A stretch of 59,066 bases of DNA from Rubrivivax sp. (GTDB lineage: Bacteria; Pseudomonadota; Gammaproteobacteria; Burkholderiales; Burkholderiaceae): assembly GCA_016790225.1 (NCBI GenBank), contig JAEUOZ010000026.1, forward strand, positions 1-59,066, read 5' to 3'. The notes below the pieces were generated by a model. That model made no database searches and was not told the origin of the DNA. It saw only the letters and a program-made list of their open reading frames with translations. The position numbers were made by a program, and so were the translations under genes. This document shows positions 54,308 through 59,066 of this stretch, piece after piece (within the stretch, counting starts at the first letter, position 1; every line of letters begins with the position of its first letter).

Positions 54308-55404
54308 TGGGGCTGGGCTTCGACTGGCGCATGCCGGTACAGCTGCGCTTCGGCAGCGGCTGCAGCCAGGCCTTGGCTGCCGAGCTGTCTGAGCGCGGCA
54401 CCCTGGTTCTTGCGTTCGAACCGGCCGAGGCCCTGGGCTTGAAGGCCGCGTGGCTGCAGGCTCTCGGTCCCCGGGTTCAGGCCTGGCTGACCGTGCCCGA
54501 CGGCCTGTCGACACTGGCCCTGGCACGCGCCCTGGCCGCCCGCGTGTGGCCGCTGCTGGCAGACCGGCCCGACACCGTGCTCGTCGGCCTGGGCGGGGGC
54601 AGTGTCCTGGACCTCGCCAAGCTGCTGCGCAGCCGCCCGGCCGATGGTGACTTCGAGGCCGTGGCCGCGGCGCTGCGTGGAACGGCTGCCTGGCCGGCGC
54701 TGCGCCATTCGCCACTGTGGCTGGTTCCCACGACGGCCGGTACCGGCAGCGAAGTGACGCGCTGGGCCACGATCTGGGACACCGACGGCCGGATGGCACT
54801 CAAGCGCAGCTTCGACGAAGCCTGGGGCTTCGCCGACCGGGCCTTCGTCGATCCCGCGCTCACGCTCAGCGCCCCGGCTGCACTGACGCGCGACACCGCA
54901 CTGGACAGCATTGCGCATGCGTTGGAGGCCATCTGGAACCGCCACGCCAATCCGATCAGCGATGCACTCGCCGTGCAGGCCGCCCGGCGCGTGCGACAGC
55001 ATCTGGCCCGCGTGCTGGCTGAGCCCTCGGATCTGGCCGGTCGTGAGCAACTGTCGCTGGCGGCACTCGAAGCAGGCCTGGCCTTCGCGCAGACGCGCAC
55101 CGCGCTGGCGCATGCGCTCAGCTACGCGTTGACGCTGGAGCAAGGCGTGCCCCACGGGCTGGCCGTCGCAAGCTGGCTGCCGACCGCCTGCCGATTGGCC
55201 GTCGGTCGCCTCTCGTCCGCAGACACGGCCCTCGAGGCCGTCTTCGGCGTGGCGGCCGCAGAGGCACCCCAGGTGCTGCAGGCCTGGCTGGAGAGCCTGG
55301 GCGTAGCTGTGGACCCGGCCAGCCACGGTGTCAGCGATTCCCAGGCCCGCGTCAAGGCTGCGCTGGCGAGTGCACGCGGGCGCAACTTCATCGGCGCGCC
55401 GTGA
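54307..55404 (+). CDS. Phosphonate-associated iron-containing alcohol dehydrogenase
   Basis: A 365-residue group III alcohol dehydrogenase. The NAD-binding GLGGGSVLDLAKLL, the PTTAGTGSEVTRWAT loop and the metal site DSIAHALEAIWN, LAHALSYALTLEQG and VPHGLAVA are present. Overlap with phnE places it in the phosphonate operon, and it matches the family found there in other bacteria. Likely roles are reduction of phosphonoacetaldehyde or oxidation of a phosphonate-derived alcohol; which one cannot be decided here. It probably uses NAD(H). Confidence 0.87.
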   Translation: MGLGFDWRMPVQLRFGSGCSQALAAELSERGTLVLAFEPAEALGLKAAWLQALGPRVQAWLTVPDGLSTLALARALAARVWPLLADRPDTVLVGLGGGSVLDLAKLLRSRPADGDFEAVAAALRGTAAWPALRHSPLWLVPTTAGTGSEVTRWATIWDTDGRMALKRSFDEAWGFADRAFVDPALTLSAPAALTRDTALDSIAHALEAIWNRHANPISDALAVQAARRVRQHLARVLAEPSDLAGREQLSLAALEAGLAFAQTRTALAHALSYALTLEQGVPHGLAVASWLPTACRLAVGRLSSADTALEAVFGVAAAEAPQVLQAWLESLGVAVDPASHGVSDSQARVKAALASARGRNFIGAP

Positions 55405-55679
55405 CGGAGGCCCATCCCTGACCCCCGCCGCAAGGCTAGGAGCGTGGGCGGCAGAAATCCGCGCGAACCGAGCTTGCTGAGAACGGCGTCCGAGCTGAGC
55501 GCCCGGGCCGCGCCGGGCCGCGATCAGTTGCGGTTGCCTCTGCGCGCCTGGCTGCTCTTCTTCGAAGATGATCGGGTGCCGCGATTGTCCCTGTGCGCCA
55601 CGGGCCGCACGCCCGATGTCGGGCGCCAGCGGCCACGCCATGGGCCTCGCGCAGCCGAACGCCCTCCATTGAGCCGAAG

Positions 55680-56234
55680 ATGTCCATGAACACCAATCCC
55701 GATGCCGTCCGCATCGAGCCCATCACCCTCGCCCATGCAGCCGCATTCCATGCCTGCCTGGATGCGGTCGCGCGCGAACGGCGCTTCCTGGGCCAGACAC
55801 AGGCTCCGCCGCCGGACAAGGTGCTGGCCTTCGTGCGCGAGAATGTCGACAGCGATGCCGTGCAGTTCGTGGCGATGGACGGCACGCAGCTCGTCGGCTG
55901 GGCCGATGTCTTTGGCCACTGGGCCGATGCCCTGGCGCACTGCGGATCGCTGGGCATGGGCCTGCTGCCCGCCTGGCGTGGGCACGGCATCGGGCAGCGG
56001 CTGCTGCAGGCCTGCATCGACAAGGCCTGGCAGAAGGGCTTCACGCGCATCGAACTGCAGACGCGCGTGGACAACGGGGCAGCGATCCGCCTGTACCAGC
56101 GCCTGGGTTTCCGCGACGAAGGCCTCTGCCGCGAAGCGATGCGCCTGGACGGTGTCTTGCACGACACCCGGCGCATGGCGCTGCTGCGCTGCGATGCCCC
56201 CGCGCCGGCAGGGGCAGGCCCAACCGAAGCATGA
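55680..56234 (+). CDS. GNAT family N-acetyltransferase (RimI/RimL-like)
   Basis: A 184-residue acetyltransferase starting MSMNTNPDAVRIEPITLAHA. The acetyl-CoA loop reads LGMGLLPAWRGHGIGQRLLQ and the later strand-helix ELQTRVDNGAAIRLYQRLGF. The sequence between residues 35-60 (ERRFLGQTQAPPPDKVLAFV) is typical of a common Burkholderiales GNAT branch. The substrate is unknown; amino-phosphonate acetylation would fit the neighbouring phn operon but 275 bp separate them. The 275-bp gap upstream shows no gene I can support. The ATG at 55680 is preferred; 55686 is also possible. Confidence 0.85.
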   Translation: MSMNTNPDAVRIEPITLAHAAAFHACLDAVARERRFLGQTQAPPPDKVLAFVRENVDSDAVQFVAMDGTQLVGWADVFGHWADALAHCGSLGMGLLPAWRGHGIGQRLLQACIDKAWQKGFTRIELQTRVDNGAAIRLYQRLGFRDEGLCREAMRLDGVLHDTRRMALLRCDAPAPAGAGPTEA

Positions 56235-56262
56235 TCCGCCTGCGGCGATCCGCACAAGAAAC

Positions 56263-56667
56263 ATGGCCGAGCCCACTTCCACCCGCCACGCGCTGAACGT
56301 GCTCGGTTCCGAGCTGGTTCCCTGCTCCTATGACCCGCTGACGGGCTGGTACCGCGATGGCTGCTGCCACACCGATGCGCAGGATCACGGCAGCCATGTG
56401 ATCTGTGTGCGCGTGACCGTGGCCTTCCTCAACCAGCAGATGGAAGTCGGCAACGACCTCATCACGCCGCGCCCTGAATACCGCTTCAAGGGCCTGAAGC
56501 CCGGTGATCGCTGGTGCGTGTGCGCGCTGCGCTGGCGCGAAGCCTACGAGGCCGGCCACGCCGCCCCCGTGGTGCTGGAAAGCACGCACGAGCGAGCGCT
56601 GCGCTTCGTGCCCCTGCCCTGGCTGCAGAACAAGGCCTGGACCCCCGATTCCCGCGAGAACCCCTGA
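56263..56667 (+). CDS. DUF2237 family protein
   Basis: A 134-residue member of DUF2237, recognised from NVLGSELVPCSYDPLTGWYR, DGCCHTDAQDHGSHVICVRV and FKGLKPGDRWCVCALRWREA. The five conserved cysteines (in PCS, GCC and WCVC) are all present and may bind a metal. The molecular function of the family is not known. It is 28 nt after the GNAT gene, so the two may be co-transcribed. Confidence 0.88.
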   Translation: MAEPTSTRHALNVLGSELVPCSYDPLTGWYRDGCCHTDAQDHGSHVICVRVTVAFLNQQMEVGNDLITPRPEYRFKGLKPGDRWCVCALRWREAYEAGHAAPVVLESTHERALRFVPLPWLQNKAWTPDSRENP

Positions 56668-56721
56668 GCCGCCCGTTCAGAGGCGGCCGTCATCACGACA
56701 CCACCACGACGGAGACAAGCG

Positions 56722-57708
56722 ATGTTCAATACCCGACTGCGCAGGGCGCTGGCTTTTGCGGCCGTGGCCGTGGCGACCCTGCTGATGTGGCCTGCGGCCT
56801 GGGGCCAGGCCTGGCCCAGCGCCAAGCCGATCCGGCTGATCGTCAACTTCCCCGCCGGCGGCACGCCCGACGCCGTGGCGCGTGCGATCGCACCGCATGT
56901 CTCTTCCGCCATCGGCCAGCAGATCGTCATCGACAACCGCTCGGGCGCGGGCGGCATCATCGGTGCCGACGCGGCGGCCAAGGCCGCACCGGATGGCTAC
57001 ACCTTTCTGCTGTCCTCCGGCAGCGCGATGTCCATCGTGCCGCTGCTCAACGCCAAGCTGCCCTTCGATCCTGCCAAGGACCTGATCCCCGTGGCCGCCG
57101 GCGCGCGGCTGGAGCTCTTCCTGGTGGCGCGCGCGGACCTGCCCTTCACCAACTTCGCGGAGTTCCTGCGGCACGCCAAGGCCAACCCCGGCCGGCTGAG
57201 CTACGGCAGTCCGGGCAACGGTACGTCGCCCCATATCGCGGGCGAGATGATGAAATCCCAGGCCGGCATGTTTGCGGTGCACATCCCCTACCGCGGCTCC
57301 GGCGCCGTGCTGCAGGATCTGCTGGGCGGCAAGCTGGACTACACCTTCGATCCCGGCATCTCCTTTCAGCATGTGCGCAGCGGCAAGCTGCGTCTGCTGG
57401 CCGTCGGTTCGGCCAAGCGCAGCCCGCTCTTCCCCGACACGCCCACGCTGAACGAACTGGGCCTGACCGGGTTTGACGCCGGCACCACGCACGGCTTCTG
57501 GGCCCCGACCGGCACCCCGCCTGAAGCCGTGGAGCGCATGAACCGCGAGATCAACCGAGCCCTCGCGCTGCCTGCCGTGCAGGAGATCATCCGCAACATG
57601 GGCGCCGAAGGCACGCCGCTCACGCCCCGCGCCTTCGGCGACGTGATCCGGGCAGACGCCGCCCGCTACGCCAAGATCATCCAGGAACGCAAGATCACGG
57701 GCGAGTGA
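56722..57708 (+). CDS. Bug-type (tripartite tricarboxylate transporter) substrate-binding protein
   Basis: A 328-residue periplasmic protein of the Bug/TctC family. It has a signal peptide ending near AWGQA, then WPSAKPIRLIVNFPAGGTPD, the family's substrate-binding start, and GQQIVIDNRSGAGGIIGADA and the later YRGSGAVLQDLLGGKLDYTF. Bug proteins bind small carboxylates; many are orphans without adjacent TctA/TctB membrane subunits, as here. It is followed by a strong hairpin and tRNA-Ser. Confidence 0.93.
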   Translation: MFNTRLRRALAFAAVAVATLLMWPAAWGQAWPSAKPIRLIVNFPAGGTPDAVARAIAPHVSSAIGQQIVIDNRSGAGGIIGADAAAKAAPDGYTFLLSSGSAMSIVPLLNAKLPFDPAKDLIPVAAGARLELFLVARADLPFTNFAEFLRHAKANPGRLSYGSPGNGTSPHIAGEMMKSQAGMFAVHIPYRGSGAVLQDLLGGKLDYTFDPGISFQHVRSGKLRLLAVGSAKRSPLFPDTPTLNELGLTGFDAGTTHGFWAPTGTPPEAVERMNREINRALALPAVQEIIRNMGAEGTPLTPRAFGDVIRADAARYAKIIQERKITGE

Positions 57709-57717
57709 GCCGGCAGG

Positions 57718-57752
57718 CCGGCACGGCAAGGGCCCGCGCGGGCCTGTGCCGG
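57718..57752 (+). terminator. Long nested hairpin after the Bug gene, probable terminator
   Basis: A perfect 14-bp palindrome GGCCCGCGCGGGCC (57731-57744) sits inside an outer stem CCGGCAC (57718-57724) / GTGCCGG (57746-57752). It begins 10 nt after the Bug stop. There is no clear T-run after it. It separates the Bug gene from the tRNA-Ser promoter. Confidence 0.55.
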
Positions 57753-57783
57753 CCCGCGCGCCAGCCCTGCGCCATCGCTCGCA

Positions 57784-57789
57784 TAGAAT
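57784..57789 (+). promoter_or_regulatory. Probable -10 element of the tRNA-Ser promoter
   Basis: TAGAAT at 57784-57789 is followed by a GC-rich discriminator (CCGCG), the pattern of stringently controlled stable-RNA promoters. No clear -35 is visible 17 bp upstream. The distance to the mature tRNA 5' end is about 39 nt. Confidence 0.4.
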
Positions 57790-57828
57790 CCGCGTTTCGC
57801 CCGGGGCTCCCCGCCCCGGCATCCCTGC

Positions 57829-57919
57829 GGAGGGATGGATGAGCGGTTTAAGTCGCACGCCTGGAAAGCGTGTGGGGGTTAACAGCCCCCCGCGGGTTCG
57901 AATCCCGCTCCCTCCGCCA
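57829..57919 (+). tRNA. tRNA-Ser (anticodon GGA)
   Basis: A 91-nt class II tRNA with encoded CCA. The acceptor stem is GGAGGGA (57829-57835) with TCCCTCC (57909-57915), discriminator G, then CCA. The anticodon stem-loop ACGC CTGGAAA GCGT puts GGA at 57863-57865. A long variable arm (GTGGGGGTTAACAGCCCCC) is typical of serine tRNAs. The T arm CGGGTTCGAATCCCG is perfect. It reads UCC and UCU codons. The 3' half was probably an attachment site, since an integrase remnant follows. Confidence 0.97.
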
Positions 57920-58051
57920 AGGGCCTGTTTCGGGGCCTCCCTGACAGTCACAAGGCATCCCAGGAACCCATGTAGATCAAGAACCTGGCGTTCTTCAGGG
58001 CTTGGCTCGGCTTTGGCAGCCTCTCGAGCCGGGGCAGTACCTGGGGGCACT

Positions 58052-58200
58052 CTGACTGAGCGCGAGCGCTTTTCCAACGGCGAAGGCATATGCCTGGAGG
58101 TCACGCCGAAGGGATCACGCTACTGGCGGCTGAAGTCCGGATCCTTGGCAAGGAGCAACGCCTGTCCCCGGGGTACTTGCTCGCGGGAGAGCCTGGACCA
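58052..58200 (+). pseudogene. Remnant of a P4-type integrase N-terminus
   Basis: In one frame (58052-58140) the DNA encodes LTERERFSNGEGICLEVTPK and then GSRYWRLKSG. This matches the arm-binding (DUF4102) N-terminus of P4-like tyrosine recombinases, which typically reads like DGGGLYLEVTPSGSKYWRLKY. The match continues in another frame at 58147 (GKEQRLSPGYLLAG, like GKEKRLSFGVYP), so a frameshift separates the halves. The start and the whole catalytic domain are missing. The rest of the 391-bp stretch 57920-58310, apart from the operator at 58276-58299, shows nothing else I can name. Its place just after tRNA-Ser is where such integrases normally lie. Confidence 0.65.
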
Positions 58201-58275
58201 GGTGTCGGCTCTCGATCGACCGGAGTAGCCGCAACGCTTCAAACAAGCGCGCAGAGACCAAGCGCTGCCCCCGCA

Positions 58276-58299
58276 AAGTTAGAATTCTTGTTCTAACTT
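58276..58299 (+). promoter_or_regulatory. Inverted repeat overlapping the toxin-antitoxin promoter, probable operator
   Basis: A perfect 9-bp inverted repeat AAGTTAGAA (58276-58284) / TTCTAACTT (58291-58299), separated by 6 nt, lies just before the antitoxin gene. A -10-like TAGAAT (58280-58285) is inside it, so a bound antitoxin would block transcription. This is the usual autoregulatory arrangement of antitoxins of the AbrB type. Confidence 0.65.
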
Positions 58300-58310
58300 G
58301 AGGCACGGCG

Positions 58311-58538
58311 ATGACCACCGCACTGAAGCTCACGCAGATCGGCAACTCGGTCGGCGTCATCCTTCCCAAGGAAGTCCTTGCACGTCTGAAGCTCGAGAAG
58401 GGTGACACGCTCTTCCTGACCGAAGCCGCCAACGGCGTGAACCTGACGCCCTACGACCCTGCATTGGACGAGCAGTTGGATCTGGGCCGAGAGTTCATGC
58501 GTGACTATCGGGATACGTTCCACCAACTCGCCAAGTGA
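58311..58538 (+). CDS. AbrB/MazE-type antitoxin
   Basis: A 75-residue protein with a SpoVT-AbrB swapped-hairpin DNA-binding domain (LKLTQIGNSVGVILPKEVLA RLKLEKGDTLFL) in residues 5-45 and a short acidic tail (DPALDEQLDLGREFMRDYRD) that would neutralise the toxin. It is preceded by GAGG about 10 nt upstream of the ATG and by a palindromic operator. The Doc-type toxin gene begins just after it. Antitoxins of this type are paired with Doc in several genomes. Confidence 0.88.
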   Translation: MTTALKLTQIGNSVGVILPKEVLARLKLEKGDTLFLTEAANGVNLTPYDPALDEQLDLGREFMRDYRDTFHQLAK

Positions 58539-58545
58539 GCAGCTC

Positions 58546-58929
58546 TTGTGCTGGCGCTGGATCGACCCCAAGGCGCTGCTCCTGCTTCATGACGAGAGCC
58601 TGGCGGAACACGGCGGCGCGTCAGGCCCGCGAGACGTCGGCTTGTATGAATCCGCTCTGGCACGCCCGATCAACCTGGCCGCCTATGGCAAGCCTGATCT
58701 GTGCGATCTTGCAGCGTCGTACGGAGTCGGTCTAGCGAAGAACCATGCCTTCGTCGACGGCAACAAGCGCGTGGCCTTCCTGGCGGTGGGCTTGTTTCTC
58801 GCGCTCACTGGCCACCGGCTGGTCACCACGCAGCTCGACGCCACACTGACGATGCTGGATGTGGCAGCAGGCAAGCTCGATGAGCCCGGATTGGCGCATT
58901 GGCTGCGCTCTCGCGTCCAACCGCGCTAG
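58546..58929 (+). CDS. Doc-type toxin (Fic fold)
   Basis: A 127-residue Doc-family toxin. The catalytic motif is HAFVDGNKRVAFLAVGLFLA, matching HxFx(D/N)GNKR; Doc kinases phosphorylate EF-Tu and stop translation. The flap region LLLLHDESLAEHGGASGPRD is typical. No ATG is present near the start; the TTG at 58546 (7 nt after the antitoxin stop) gives the usual length, while a GTG at 58501 would overlap the antitoxin gene. The gene is intact. Confidence 0.87.
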   Translation: MCWRWIDPKALLLLHDESLAEHGGASGPRDVGLYESALARPINLAAYGKPDLCDLAASYGVGLAKNHAFVDGNKRVAFLAVGLFLALTGHRLVTTQLDATLTMLDVAAGKLDEPGLAHWLRSRVQPR

Positions 58930-58994
58930 GAGTCCGCGCGGCAGAACCGGGTAGATCCTGATGCCCAGTGGCATGCGGCATGCATTGAAGGGGC

Positions 58995-59066
58995 ATGCCT
59001 GGAAGCTATCGCCCCTACGAACCTGACCAAGTGATGCTGCTGCCGGCGGCGCCGCAAGACTGGCTG
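58995..59066 (+). CDS. IS1182-family transposase, N-terminal 24 codons
   Basis: The last 72 bases encode MPGSYRPYEPDQVMLLPAAP followed by QDWL, which matches the conserved N-terminus of IS1182-type DDE transposases (RPY-x-P-DQ-x-LLP). The gene runs off the window. The left end of the element should lie in 58930-58994; a repeat of GGCATGC/GCATGC units is there, but I cannot fix the terminal inverted repeat. CTAG at 58926-58929 could be part of the target. Confidence 0.75.
   Translation, partial: MPGSYRPYEPDQVMLLPAAPQDWL

Noticed and set aside
55444..55689. 81-residue ORF between the dehydrogenase and GNAT genes
   Set aside because: No ribosome binding site, no homology, and it runs into the GNAT gene in another frame; treated as non-coding.
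58090..58296. 68-residue ORF after tRNA-Ser as a small gene
   Set aside because: Part of it matches an integrase N-terminus continued from another frame, so it is a piece of a broken gene.

Overview
The window is high-GC DNA from a Gram-negative bacterium, most likely a betaproteobacterium of the order Burkholderiales. Pointers are the lptF-lptG / CbiX / CysB-type block, a FimV homologue of the short Burkholderiales type, a Bug-type (tripartite tricarboxylate) binding protein and PhoX with a Tat signal. No gene here fixes the species. Most of the window is chromosomal housekeeping and catabolic DNA; two parts look accessory.

Layout. 1-3053: end of lptF, lptG, a short sirohydrochlorin chelatase and a CysB-type regulator, joined by overlapping stop/start codons. 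3125-12246: a PLP aminotransferase, a FimV-like protein divergent from a Crp-type regulator, an APH-fold kinase plus acyl-CoA dehydrogenase pair, a GST, an HDOD protein and one unknown gene. 12444-15059: a large exported putative glycoside hydrolase. 15656-24516: a type I secretion locus (ABC exporter with degenerate C39 domain, HlyD-type adaptor), a two-helix membrane protein and a 1586-residue RTX protein. 24684-31010: a TPR protein, a phoX-containing pair with an upstream Pho box, an enoyl-CoA hydratase and an acyltransferase. 31098-41006: M16 and M20 peptidases, a deacetylase-GNAT-AmpG operon, a hydrolase and a GlxA-type regulator. 41003-50952: an M1-like protein that has lost its zinc site, TrkH, an unknown protein, a basic amino acid decarboxylase and an NfeD/SPFH pair. 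50980-55404: a phosphonate cluster (PhnZ-like oxygenase divergent from phnCDE and an Fe-alcohol dehydrogenase) with a Pho box in the divergent promoter. 55680-57708: GNAT, DUF2237 and Bug genes. 57829-59066: tRNA-Ser(GGA), an integrase remnant, an AbrB/Doc toxin-antitoxin pair and the start of an IS1182-type transposase.

The most striking locus is 15656-24516. The RTX protein reads, N to C, as a domain resembling polymorphic toxin type 44, an Asp-Pro site followed by a FrpC-like self-processing module, a glycine linker, a middle region, RTX repeats with an internal duplication, and a C-terminal secretion region. A two-helix membrane protein ends 2 nt before it and is a candidate immunity protein. 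The DNA of that small gene and of the toxin-like N-terminus is clearly AT-richer than its surroundings, suggesting an exchangeable toxin/immunity cassette spliced onto a resident exporter and RTX carrier.

Two systems appear to answer phosphate starvation. Three-part direct repeats with 11-bp spacing, of the PhoB type, precede both phoX and phnC. The tRNA-Ser end of the window is a worn integration site now holding a toxin-antitoxin pair and an insertion sequence.
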